From NCBI GenBank assembly GCA_035525905.1, contig DATLDK010000104.1:1-45315 (forward strand): a DNA stretch of 45,315 nt, written 5' to 3'. This stretch comes from Gaiellasilicea sp035525905. GTDB lineage: Bacteria > Actinomycetota > Thermoleophilia > Gaiellales > Gaiellaceae. Positions 15,578-23,571 of this stretch are shown in pieces. Below the pieces are notes generated by a model. That model was not told where the DNA came from and ran no database searches. It worked only from the letters and a program-made list of their open reading frames with translations. Position numbers and translations under genes: made by a program. How positions within the stretch are numbered: the first letter of the stretch is position 1; every line of letters begins with the position of its first letter.

Positions 15578-17122
15578 TTGGCTGCAGTTCCGTCCATAGG
15601 TCGCGCAAGCCTCGTCGAAGCTCCCCGGGTCGCCCCGCAGGCTGCCGCGACCGAGGGACTGTACGAGCGTCACGCCGCCAAGATCCAGAGCTACTGCCAT
15701 CACCAGCTCGGGTCGCGTGAGGAGGCGGAGGACGCCGTGCAGACGACGTTCATGAACGCTTTCCGCGCGCTCGGACGCGGTGTCGTGCCCGAGGCGGAGT
15801 CGGCCTGGCTGTTCAAGATCGCCGAGAACGTCTGTCTCTCGCGGCGGCGTTCCTCCTGGCGCCGCGGCAAGATCGAGAGCCCCAGCGACTTCGGCGTCAT
15901 CGAGGAGATCGTGCCCGGGCCGAGCCTCCAGCGCGACGAGTTGATCGGGATCGAGGACGCGCTCGCGTCCATGCCCGAGCAGCAGCGCCGCGCCATCCTG
16001 CTGCGGGAATGGCAGGGCCTCTCCTATCGCGAGATCGCCACCGAGCTCGAGGTCTCCCAGTCGGCCGTCGAGACGCTGATCTTCCGCGCGCGCCGCTCGC
16101 TGGCCCAGGGGCTGGAGCAGCCGGACTCGATCAAGCCGAAGCGGAAGAGCTTCCGCCGCGCGCTGCACATGGTCGACTTCGGGACGATCGCTGCTGCGCT
16201 GAAGACGCTGCTCGCGGGTGGGGCCGCCCTGAAGGCAACGGCAGCCGCTGTTGCCGTCACCGCGGCGGTTGGAACCGCCGCGACCGTGGCGCCGGAGCTG
16301 AAGCTGAAGGCGCCCAAGCGCCAGGCCGTAGCGCTCGCAGCGCCGGCGGCCTCGACGCGCTCCGCACCCTCTGCGCCGGCCGCTGTGCTCGCCGCGCCCA
16401 GTCCGCGGGTCGAACGGGTCGCGGTCACGCCCGCGCCGGTGTTCAGGCCCGTCAAGCAGAAGGCGGCCCATGCCGAGGTCGGCCACTCCGCTCCCGCGCG
16501 AGCGCTTGCCCGGCCAGTGGCCTCGGAGCCCGCCCAGGTCGCACCGGTGGAGCAGCAGCCCAGCGCCGAGGCCGCCCCAGCCCCAGTGGTGGAGGAGCCG
16601 AAGCACGAGAAGACGCCGCCGGCGTCAGAGCCCGCCAGGCGCGAGCCCGCCGGAAAGAGTGGGGAGGGCAAGAAGGACGAGGGCAAGCACGAGGGCAAGG
16701 CCAGGCCGGAGTCACCGGGGGCCGCCGCGGCCGCTGTAACCACCGCCGAGCCGGTCGTCTCGGCGCCCGCGGAGCGGCGGCACGGCAACTCGAAGAACCA
16801 TGGCGGCGACGGAAAGGCGAAGGAGTCGCCGACGGTCGCGCAGGCGCCCGCTCCCGAAGCGGTCACCGCAGCTGCGCCGGCTCCCGTCGAGGTCGCAACG
16901 GATCAGAGCTCGAAGAAGGAACGCGGCCGCGGCGGACACGCCAAGCGTGAGCTCACTGCGGTACCAGCCGTCCTCACCGCGGCGGCTCCGGTCGCGACAG
17001 CTGCCGCGACGACGGCGGCTCCTACAGCCGACCCGGCCGTCGCCACCCTTCCCGTCGCCGAGTCGAGCGACTCGGGCTGGGGCGGCAAGGGCGACGGCCA
17101 CGGCAAGCGCAAGGGCAAGTAG
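15578..17122 (+). CDS. ECF-type sigma-70 factor with a membrane-spanning Ala/Pro-rich C-terminal tail
   Basis: A 514-residue protein from a TTG start that has AAGGAA 5 nt upstream. The frame is open to 15446, but that first ATG overlaps holB and adds basic residues without sigma features. Residues 26-93 are sigma region 2 (LYERHAAKIQSYC, EEAEDAVQTTFMNAF, AWLFKIAENVC). Residues 126-180 are region 4 (MPEQQRRAILLREWQGLSYREIA, with VSQSAVETLIFRARRSL). Residues 203-238 are a hydrophobic, likely membrane-spanning stretch. About 275 residues of Ala/Pro/Lys/Gly-rich, disordered-looking sequence follow, ending in a Gly/Lys/His patch. A sigma factor tethered to the membrane by its own tail could sense an envelope signal, perhaps with proteolytic release. 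This is inference. No separate anti-sigma gene is adjacent. Confidence 0.85.
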   Translation: MAAVPSIGRASLVEAPRVAPQAAATEGLYERHAAKIQSYCHHQLGSREEAEDAVQTTFMNAFRALGRGVVPEAESAWLFKIAENVCLSRRRSSWRRGKIESPSDFGVIEEIVPGPSLQRDELIGIEDALASMPEQQRRAILLREWQGLSYREIATELEVSQSAVETLIFRARRSLAQGLEQPDSIKPKRKSFRRALHMVDFGTIAAALKTLLAGGAALKATAAAVAVTAAVGTAATVAPELKLKAPKRQAVALAAPAASTRSAPSAPAAVLAAPSPRVERVAVTPAPVFRPVKQKAAHAEVGHSAPARALARPVASEPAQVAPVEQQPSAEAAPAPVVEEPKHEKTPPASEPARREPAGKSGEGKKDEGKHEGKARPESPGAAAAAVTTAEPVVSAPAERRHGNSKNHGGDGKAKESPTVAQAPAPEAVTAAAPAPVEVATDQSSKKERGRGGHAKRELTAVPAVLTAAAPVATAAATTAAPTADPAVATLPVAESSDSGWGGKGDGHGKRKGK

Positions 17123-17173
17123 CGCCCGGCTCGCGGCTCTCGGAGCTCGCGGGAACGGCTAACCTAGGCCCGC

Positions 17174-17246
17174 GCCGACGTAGCTCAGCTGGTAGAGCAC
17201 TTCACTCGTAATGAAGGGGTCCGCGGTTCGAATCCGCGCGTCGGCT
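17174..17246 (+). tRNA. tRNA-Thr (anticodon CGT)
   Basis: A 73-nt cloverleaf. Acceptor stem GCCGACG/CGTCGGC is perfectly paired. The D arm is TAGCTCAGCTGGTAGAGCA. The anticodon arm CTTCA-CTCGTAA-TGAAG carries anticodon CGT (threonine, codon ACG). The variable loop is GGGTC. The T arm is CGCGG-TTCGAAT-CCGCG. The discriminator base is T and CCA is not encoded. A -10-like TAACCT lies at 17160-17165. It marks the change from housekeeping genes to the catabolic region on its right. Confidence 0.97.
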
Positions 17247-17288
17247 CCTCATCGGACTACTCTGAGGGCGTCCGGGAAAGAGGACGTC

Positions 17289-18833
17289 GTGCGCCGCCTC
17301 AACAATCCCTTCTGGCTCGCGGAGGCACATTCCGCCTATCCAGCTCTCACGGAGCCGATCGAGGTGGACGTTGCAGTGGTGGGTGCCGGCATCACCGGTA
17401 CGACAGCTGCGTACCTGCTGAAGAGGGAAGGCCTGAGCGTGGCGCTGCTCGAGTCCGACCGGCTGTGCGCAGGGGCCACGGGGTACACGACGGCCAAGCT
17501 CACGGTCGGCCACAGCCTGGTCTATCGCGAGCTGATCGACTCATTCGGCGTCGAGACTGCGCGCGCGTACGCCCGCTCGAACCAGGAGGCGATCGAGCGC
17601 GTCGCAGCCATCGTCGACGAGCACGTGCTCGACTGCGACTTCGAACGCGCGGGCAACTACGTGTACACCGAGGCGCGCGGCTCCGCCGGCAAGATCGAGC
17701 GCGAGGCCGAGGCGGCGCGCGCAGCCGGAATCGACGCCGAGCTGACTACGGAGACCGACCTTCCCTACCCGGTGGCAGCGGCCATCCACGTACCGGGTCA
17801 GGCGCAGTTTCATCCGTGGAAGTACGTGGCGGGGCTGGCAGGCGTGGTGGCCGGGGACGGCAGTCATGTGCTCGAGCGGACGCGGGCGACGGGCGTTCGC
17901 GCCGGCGATCCCTGCACCGTCCAGACGACTGGAGGACCCGTCCGCGCGCGCCACGTCGTGATCGCGACCCAGCTCCCGTTCGCCGATCGAGGGCTCTTCT
18001 TCGCAAAGGCGCACCCCGTCAAGTCCTACGCGATCGCGGCCCTCATCGAGGAGGGGCACGCGCCGCGCGGCATGTACATCAGCGTCGACCAACCCACGCG
18101 GTCCGTGCGTTCCACACCTGGCGAGGGCGGACGCGTCTTGATCGTGGGCGGGGAGAGCCACCGCCCCGGGGAGGACAGAGACACGACCGCTCGCTATCGC
18201 AGGCTCGAGGAGTTCATGCACGAGCGCTTCGGCGTGGAAGCTCCAGCCTGGCACTGGTCGACGCACGACTACGCGCCGCTCGACCGACTCCCGTACATCG
18301 GACGCCTACGCCGAAATGACGGCCGTGTCCTCGTCGCGACCGGATTCTCCAAGTGGGGGATGACGAAGGGAACTCTGGCCGCCTCAATCCTCACGGACGC
18401 GATCCTCGGACGGCCGAACGAGTACGCGGCCCTCTACGACGCGCATCGGGTGCACCTGCGGCAGTCGGCGCCATCGTTTGCGAAGGAGAATGGCCGAGTC
18501 GGGGTCGCCTTCTTCCGCGACCGACTGCGCCCACGCGACGGGCGCAGGGCGATCGAGGCGCTCAAGCCGGGCGAGGGCACGATTGCGCGCATCGGCCGCA
18601 AGCAGATCGCGGCTTATCGCGAGGATGGGGCGACGCTGCACCTGCTCTCCGCACGCTGCACCCATCTCGGCTGCATCCTCGGTTGGAACGCGGCCGACAA
18701 GGCGTGGGAATGCCCCTGCCATGGATCGCGCTTCGCCGGCGACGGGACGTTGGTCCAGGGCCCCGCGACGGTCGACCTCCCCCGCGAGACCCTTCCGCGC
18801 GTCTACCAGTCGCCGACGCTGCCGTCGGCGTAG
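17289..18833 (+). CDS. FAD-dependent oxidoreductase with C-terminal Rieske [2Fe-2S] domain
   Basis: A 514-residue protein. The N-terminal DAO-type flavin fold carries the dinucleotide motif VVGAGITG (Gly32-Gly37), then AGATGYTTAKLT, and a late FAD-contact segment (VLVATGFSKWGMTKGTLAA). The C-terminal Rieske domain has Cys457-x-His459 (CTHLGC) and Cys475/His478 (CPCHGSRF). This DadA-like plus Rieske architecture is widespread in soil actinobacteria; the substrate is unknown, although members are often annotated as glycine/D-amino-acid oxidase-like. I chose the GTG at 17289 with GAGG upstream; the open frame runs back into the tRNA. Its last 31 nt overlap the convergent enolase-superfamily gene, so transcription of the two could interfere. 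Confidence 0.88.
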   Translation: MRRLNNPFWLAEAHSAYPALTEPIEVDVAVVGAGITGTTAAYLLKREGLSVALLESDRLCAGATGYTTAKLTVGHSLVYRELIDSFGVETARAYARSNQEAIERVAAIVDEHVLDCDFERAGNYVYTEARGSAGKIEREAEAARAAGIDAELTTETDLPYPVAAAIHVPGQAQFHPWKYVAGLAGVVAGDGSHVLERTRATGVRAGDPCTVQTTGGPVRARHVVIATQLPFADRGLFFAKAHPVKSYAIAALIEEGHAPRGMYISVDQPTRSVRSTPGEGGRVLIVGGESHRPGEDRDTTARYRRLEEFMHERFGVEAPAWHWSTHDYAPLDRLPYIGRLRRNDGRVLVATGFSKWGMTKGTLAASILTDAILGRPNEYAALYDAHRVHLRQSAPSFAKENGRVGVAFFRDRLRPRDGRRAIEALKPGEGTIARIGRKQIAAYREDGATLHLLSARCTHLGCILGWNAADKAWECPCHGSRFAGDGTLVQGPATVDLPRETLPRVYQSPTLPSA

Positions 18834-19975
18834 AACACCCGCTGCGGCAGCTCGGGCTCGAACGGGTGAGCACGTACGACGTCCAGGTCGATCTCGATCC
18901 CGAGGCCCGGTAGCTCGCTCGGGTACGCGCGCATCCCGTCCTTGTCGATCCGGTGGGACTCGGTGACGACCTCCGTACGCCAGGGCACGTCGGCCGTGAC
19001 GGCCTCGCAGATCAGGTACGAAGGCGTCGCCAGTCCGAGCTCGATCGACGCTGCGGTCGAGACGGGTCCCTGCGGGTTGTGTGGCGCGAGTGCGACGCGG
19101 TACGTCTCGGCGAGCGCGGCGATCCGGCGGGCCTCGCTCAGGCCGCCGCAGTGCGTGATGTCGGGCTGGAGCACGCTGCACGCGCCCTTCTCGAGCAGCT
19201 CGCGGAAGCCGTGCGCTCCGACCAAGCGCTCCCCGGTCGCGATCGGCGTCCGCACCGACCGCTGGATCGCGGCGATGTCGTCGGCCCGCTCCGGCCAGCA
19301 CGGCTCCTCGAGCCAGTAGAGGCCGAACTGCTCGAGCGCCGCCGCGAACAAATGGCCCATACGAGGGCTCGGCCTGGCGTGGCAGTCGACCATGAGATCG
19401 ATGTCGTCGCCGACCGCGTCGCGCATGGCGGCGACGCAGCGTTCCGCATGGCGGATGGGCGCCAGCCCCTCGAGCGGCATCGTCGGCGGCACAGCCATCG
19501 TCTTGAAGGCCGTGAAACCGCTCTCGACCATCGCGCTCGCGAGCTCGGCGAAGCGCTGAGGCTCTTCGCTCTCGTAGAAGTCCTCCATCTTGCCGCCTCC
19601 GAGGTGCCCGTAGAGCCGCACGTAGTCGCGGACGCGACCGCCCCAGAGCTGATGGCAGGGAACGCCGTGCACCTTGCCGAGGAGATCCCAGAGCGCGATG
19701 TCGATGCCGCTCATCGCCGTGCCGCGGACGATTCCGCTCGCGTGCCAGAAGTGCTGGCGGAACATCATCTGCCAGAGGTGCTCGATCCGCGTCGGGTCCT
19801 CGCCGACGATCAGCTCGGCGATGTCCTCGACCGCGCCGACGACGGCGCGGGTATGCCACTCGAGCGTCGCTTCGCCCCAGCCGTGCAGACCCGGTTCGTC
19901 GGTGACGACCCGTACGAACACCCAGTTCCGCATCCGCGCGTGGCAGACGTGGGTCTCGACGGCGGTGATCTTCAC
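18803..19975 (-). CDS. mandelate racemase/muconate lactonizing enzyme family protein (galactonate dehydratase-like)
   Basis: A 390-residue enolase-superfamily enzyme. The metal ligands are Asp197 (VDCHA), Glu223 (WLEEP) and Glu249 (TGER). The base dyad is Asp272 (QPDITHCGG) with His299 (APHNPQGPV). His199 in DCH adds a second acid/base. DxH plus the APHNPQGP motif is the pattern of D-galactonate or D-gluconate dehydratase-type members, which remove water from sugar acids. Starts with GTG overlapping the ceramidase-like gene stop (GTGA), so it is the third gene of a minus-strand unit starting at 22346. The 3' end overlaps the convergent FAD/Rieske gene. The actual acid is not predictable by eye. 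Confidence 0.9.
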   Translation of the reverse strand: MKITAVETHVCHARMRNWVFVRVVTDEPGLHGWGEATLEWHTRAVVGAVEDIAELIVGEDPTRIEHLWQMMFRQHFWHASGIVRGTAMSGIDIALWDLLGKVHGVPCHQLWGGRVRDYVRLYGHLGGGKMEDFYESEEPQRFAELASAMVESGFTAFKTMAVPPTMPLEGLAPIRHAERCVAAMRDAVGDDIDLMVDCHARPSPRMGHLFAAALEQFGLYWLEEPCWPERADDIAAIQRSVRTPIATGERLVGAHGFRELLEKGACSVLQPDITHCGGLSEARRIAALAETYRVALAPHNPQGPVSTAASIELGLATPSYLICEAVTADVPWRTEVVTESHRIDKDGMRAYPSELPGLGIEIDLDVVRAHPFEPELPQRVFYADGSVGDW

Positions 19976-21339
19976 TTGACCTCGTTCAGCAGGCCGACGC
20001 TCTCCTCCACGACCCGCTCGACCTCACCGCGCTCGACGTTCGAGTTCGTGATCCCGTAGGCCCAGCGGTAGCGGTCCTGGTCGAGCAGGTCGTCGAGCGG
20101 GACGTCCTCGACGAGGTCGAGATCCTCGCTCGGCGGCAGGTAGCCCGCGTAGTCGTTCGTGTAGCCCAGGACGAAGGTCGTCTCGAACGGGCTGCCGTCG
20201 CGGATGCCCACCCCGCACTCGTTGAAGAGCTCGAACGGGTTCGCTGCGATGGCCGCGTCGCCGATGCGGAGCACCTGCAGCTCGGCGCGGACCGGCTCGT
20301 CCGGCCGCCGGGCCATGTCGGCGTACATCGCGAGCGCGGAGCGCTGGTACAGGACCGGGAAGTCCTGCGCCGACGTCGCGGTATGGACGCTCTCCGGCCA
20401 CGCGTCGGGGAAGTCTGGGTCCGGCTCCTGCGAAAGAAGGGCGATCCGGCGCTCCAGCTCCTCGACGTCCCACGGGATGCCGCGGCGCCGTAGCTCGACC
20501 TCGATCGACGCGCCTCGTACCTCAGCCGCGTCCGTCGTCTCGATCTGCGCCAACGCTTCGAGCGCGGCCGCCGCAATCGCCCGACCGAGCTCGTCCCGGC
20601 CCTCGAAGCTGTGCCGGCGAGCCTCGCGGTTCCCGAACCAAAAGTCCCAGCCGGCGATGTCGCCGGCGCAGCCCTGCAGGAAGAGACATTCGACGCCGGG
20701 GCGGGCGGACTCGACGGCCTCGCGGAGAGGTCCGGGGAAGTCGGTGTTCCAGAGCAGCGATTCACCGCCGATCAGGGTGGGATGGCAGGCGAAGCTCACG
20801 ACGACGGCGATCGGCTCGCCGTCCGCCGAGTCGACCTGCAGCACCGGCACGGTGTCGTCGACCGGCCGCTCGCGACGGACGCGGTTGACGCTGACGCCGG
20901 GTGCGCGGCCGGTTGCCGAGCCGACCCGTGCTGGCCGGCGGCCGCGCCAGGCCGAGTAGACGGCTCCCGCGAGCTGGTCCGGCAGCGAGTCGACCCACGG
21001 CGCGAACGAGCCGGTGTCGGCGAGCCCGGCCACCGTCGAGCCCCGCGAGACGCTCGGCGCGCTGTGGTTGTGAGCGGCGTTCACGAGCACGTGCTCGGGT
21101 GGGATGCCGGTCAGCTTCTGGACGCGTTCGCGTATGGCTGCCGTCATGTCGGCCCCGGCGAAGACGAGGTCGAGCGCGAGGATCGCAACCGTGTTGCGCC
21201 CGTCGTCGAGGACGAGCGCCTGGGCGATCATCGGCTCGTGAATGCCCTCAGCCAGGCCCTTTCGCGCCGACCAGCAGCCGTGCGGCAGGCCGCAGGGCGG
21301 GGTGACGTCGGCGCGTGCGACTCCTGCTGTGAGTGTCAC
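19972..21339 (-). CDS. neutral/alkaline ceramidase-like hydrolase (first of two paralogues)
   Basis: A 455-residue protein resembling the N-terminal catalytic part of neutral/alkaline non-lysosomal ceramidase (family PF04734). It starts with the family-typical AGVARADVTPP. The predicted zinc histidines are in NAAHNHSAPS (His90/His92) and SFACHPTLIGG (His187). FLQGCAGDIAGWD and a late LGYTNDYAGYLPP follow. It has no signal peptide and lacks the second domain of secreted ceramidases, so it is probably cytosolic and acts on a small amide or acyl compound rather than membrane lipid. GTG start and stop overlap both neighbours (GTGA), placing it between the AstE-like and enolase-superfamily genes. 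Confidence 0.82.
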   Translation of the reverse strand: MTLTAGVARADVTPPCGLPHGCWSARKGLAEGIHEPMIAQALVLDDGRNTVAILALDLVFAGADMTAAIRERVQKLTGIPPEHVLVNAAHNHSAPSVSRGSTVAGLADTGSFAPWVDSLPDQLAGAVYSAWRGRRPARVGSATGRAPGVSVNRVRRERPVDDTVPVLQVDSADGEPIAVVVSFACHPTLIGGESLLWNTDFPGPLREAVESARPGVECLFLQGCAGDIAGWDFWFGNREARRHSFEGRDELGRAIAAAALEALAQIETTDAAEVRGASIEVELRRRGIPWDVEELERRIALLSQEPDPDFPDAWPESVHTATSAQDFPVLYQRSALAMYADMARRPDEPVRAELQVLRIGDAAIAANPFELFNECGVGIRDGSPFETTFVLGYTNDYAGYLPPSEDLDLVEDVPLDDLLDQDRYRWAYGITNSNVERGEVERVVEESVGLLNEVK

Positions 21340-22346
21340 TCGAGTTCCTTCCGGTCGACCTCGCGGGCGATCACGGCCACGTTGTCGCCCTGCTCGGTGG
21401 TGGCGATTGCGCGAATCACGCAGACGATCCCGTCGTTCTTCGCGTGCACGGTCTCCGGCTCGCGGTCCGGCCGCTCGAGGAAGTGCATGCGGCCGACAGG
21501 CTGGCCGGTCTCGACGCGCTGGCCGAGGTCGACGAGTGTCTCGAAGAGGCCAGACTCCGGTGCGAGCAGGTAGTTGTCGAGCTCGGTCGCCATCAGGAGC
21601 GTCGGCGGCCGTTCCCGGCCGGCGACCTCACCCGCGAGCACGCCGAAGTGCCGGAGCACGTTCGCGAGCCCGCTCGCCGCGAGACGATGGATCTCGGCGG
21701 TGACGTGCCCACCGCCGCCGAGCTCCGTGCTGACGACGATCTTTCCCTGCCGCTCAGCCTCGCCCACGAGCAGGCCTGTGCCGCCGATGTCGATGTAGAC
21801 GCAGCACCAGTCGGTGTTCCACGCGAGCATCCCCTCGACCATCTGCCGCCGCTGCTCGGCGTCGTCCACCCAGTGCATCTCGGACCAGGGCAGGCAGAGT
21901 GCCGTGCGCCCGCCGCTATGGATGTCCACGACGACGTCCGCGAGGGGGAAGAGCTCGGTCGAGAGGAAGTGAGCGAGCTGCTCGTCCGCCGGGCCGCTCG
22001 GCGAGCCGGGGAACGATCGGTTCAGGTTCGCGCCCGACGGCCAGAGCCTCGTGTAGGCGCGCGAGGCCTCCGGCGAGGCGCAGGGGATGACGATCACCCG
22101 TCCGCTGATCTGGTCCGGCTGGAGCTCGCGCGCGAGGTTGAGCGCCGCTACTTGACCCTCCGGCTCGTCTCCGTGCACCCCGCCGATCACGAGCACCGTC
22201 GGGCCCGCGCCGTTCGCGATCGACACGATCGGGATCCAGAGATTCGACCAGCCGCTCTGGTTCGACGAGCGGGGGACGCGCAGCGTTCCGACCTGCTTGC
22301 CGCCTGCGGTGAGGTCGATCGTGCAGGAAACCGGTGACTCGCTCAT
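21336..22346 (-). CDS. succinylglutamate desuccinylase/aspartoacylase (AstE/AspA) family deacylase, copy 1
   Basis: A 336-residue zinc carboxypeptidase-fold enzyme. Zinc ligands are His58 and Glu61 (GVHGDEPEG) and His143 (DIHSGGRT). The substrate arginine region is NLNRSFPGS. The family removes acyl groups from N-acyl amino acids: AstE on N-succinylglutamate, AspA on N-acetylaspartate, DoeB/EutE on N-acetyl-diaminobutyrate. The DoeB-like length and C-terminal lipoyl-like segment (SGLFETLVDLGQRVETGQPVG) fit that branch, but this is only a resemblance. I chose the ATG at 22346 because MSESPVSCTIDL matches the paralogue at 24880; the open frame runs further upstream as antisense shadow. First gene of the minus arm, directly behind the bipartite operator. 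Confidence 0.86.
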   Translation of the reverse strand: MSESPVSCTIDLTAGGKQVGTLRVPRSSNQSGWSNLWIPIVSIANGAGPTVLVIGGVHGDEPEGQVAALNLARELQPDQISGRVIVIPCASPEASRAYTRLWPSGANLNRSFPGSPSGPADEQLAHFLSTELFPLADVVVDIHSGGRTALCLPWSEMHWVDDAEQRRQMVEGMLAWNTDWCCVYIDIGGTGLLVGEAERQGKIVVSTELGGGGHVTAEIHRLAASGLANVLRHFGVLAGEVAGRERPPTLLMATELDNYLLAPESGLFETLVDLGQRVETGQPVGRMHFLERPDREPETVHAKNDGIVCVIRAIATTEQGDNVAVIAREVDRKELE

Positions 22347-22361
22347 GCCCGCAGGCGACTC

Positions 22362-22390
22362 TAGTGGATTGTTGACAATTTCGCTATGAT
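22362..22390 (+). promoter_or_regulatory. predicted promoter of the plus-strand catabolic arm
   Basis: A -10 box TATGAT (22385-22390) with a weak -35 TAGTGG (22362-22367) at 17 nt. A perfect TTGACA (22372-22377) also lies here but has no good -10 at the right distance. Either way the operator boxes at 22369-22396 cover the promoter. Confidence 0.35.
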
Positions 22391-22396
22391 CGACAA
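22369..22396. promoter_or_regulatory. bipartite GntR-type operator, site 1
   Basis: Two 10-bp boxes, TTGTTGACAA (22369-22378) and TGATCGACAA (22387-22396), 18 bp apart start to start. Read on the other strand they are TTGTCGATCA-N8-TTGTCAACAA. This matches in sequence and spacing the pair at 39947-39974 in front of the GntR gene. The boxes fit the T-GT-(N)-AC-A type half-palindromes bound by FadR-subfamily GntR proteins. They lie in the 91-bp gap between the divergent AstE-like and enolase-superfamily genes. Confidence 0.6.
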
Positions 22397-22437
22397 TCTG
22401 GCCCGGCCGTCGCGGCATCGTTTCCGAGGAGCCCTGC

Positions 22438-23571
22438 TTGAAGATCACCGATGTCGAGGCCGTCGTCCTGCGGCAAACCGCCGTCAACGAGGGGATTGCC
22501 GACGGCAGCCAGGACGATCTCGTCATCCTGATCCACACCGACGAGGGCATCACGGGGATCGGGGAGGTCGATTCGGCGCCGGAGGCCGTCGCGGCCCTCG
22601 TCGGCGCCCCTGGCTCGCACGCGATCGCGCAGAGCCTGCACGAGCTGCTGATCGGCGAGGATCCGCTGGACGTCGAACGCCTCTGGGACAAGATGTATCG
22701 CGGCGTCATCTTCGTGGGCCGCCGCGGCATCGCGATCCACGCGATCAGCGGCATCGACATCGCGCTTTGGGACATCAAGGGCAAGGCGCTCGGCAAGCCT
22801 GTCTGCGAGCTGCTCGGCACCGTCAAGCACGAGCGGATCCGCGCCTACGCATCCCGGCTGATGCCCGATACGACGGAGGAGGTCACCGAAGCGGTTTCGG
22901 CGCTCCGTGACCAGGGGTTCACCGCGGTCAAGCTCGGCTGGGGCCCGCTCGGACAGGATCCCGATCACGACGTCCGCCTCGCTGCTGCCGCGCGCGAGGC
23001 GGGAGGAGACGGCGTCGAGATCATGATCGACGCCGGACTGGGTTACGTCGCGGACGCGGCGACGGCGATCCGCGTCGCGCGCGAGCTCGAGCAGCTCGGC
23101 GTCTACTGGCTCGAGGAGCCGTTCGAGCCCGACGAGTACGAGGCCTACGCCGAGCTCGCCGACTCCGTCGACTTGACGATCGCGGCCGGCGAGCAGGACG
23201 CGACGCGCTGGGGCTTCCGCGAGCTGATCGAGCGCGGGCACGTCGATCTGATCCAGCCCGACGTCACCCGCTGCGGCGGCATCACCGAGCTGCTGCGCAT
23301 CGCCGCGCTCGCCGAGGAGCACGGCGTGGCGCTCGTGCCGCACGCCTGGAAGAGTGGGATCATCAAGGCGGCCTCGTTGCACGTGAACGCGGTGCTCGAG
23401 GGGGCGCTCTTCCAGGAGTACTGCGTGGCGGAGACGGAGATCAACACGAAGCTGACTCACGAGCTGCTGCCGATCGAGGACGACGGCTGCGTGGCCGTCC
23501 CGACCGCACCCGGGCTCGGAGTGGAACTCGACGAGGACGTCTTCTCGTCCCTACGCGTGGAGGCACCATGA
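22438..23571 (+). CDS. mandelate racemase/muconate lactonizing enzyme family protein
   Basis: A 377-residue enolase-superfamily enzyme starting at TTG, with GAGGAG 6 nt upstream. Catalytic residues seen: Lys165 in AVKLGWG (KxG type), metal ligands Asp198 (MIDAG), Glu226 (WLEEP) and Glu252 (AGEQD), and the dyad Asp275 (QPDVTRCGG) with His302 (VPHAW). A Lys plus His/Asp dyad is the mandelate racemase subgroup pattern; members dehydrate sugar acids or cycloisomerise sugar lactones. It opens the plus arm, is coupled by ATGA to the aminotransferase gene and lies downstream of the bipartite operator. Confidence 0.9.
   Translation: MKITDVEAVVLRQTAVNEGIADGSQDDLVILIHTDEGITGIGEVDSAPEAVAALVGAPGSHAIAQSLHELLIGEDPLDVERLWDKMYRGVIFVGRRGIAIHAISGIDIALWDIKGKALGKPVCELLGTVKHERIRAYASRLMPDTTEEVTEAVSALRDQGFTAVKLGWGPLGQDPDHDVRLAAAAREAGGDGVEIMIDAGLGYVADAATAIRVARELEQLGVYWLEEPFEPDEYEAYAELADSVDLTIAAGEQDATRWGFRELIERGHVDLIQPDVTRCGGITELLRIAALAEEHGVALVPHAWKSGIIKAASLHVNAVLEGALFQEYCVAETEINTKLTHELLPIEDDGCVAVPTAPGLGVELDEDVFSSLRVEAP

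Noticed and set aside
17174..17250. tRNA 3' end as an attachment site of a mobile island
   Set aside because: No integrase, excisionase or second copy of the T-arm/acceptor sequence was found in the window; kept only as a low-interest boundary note.
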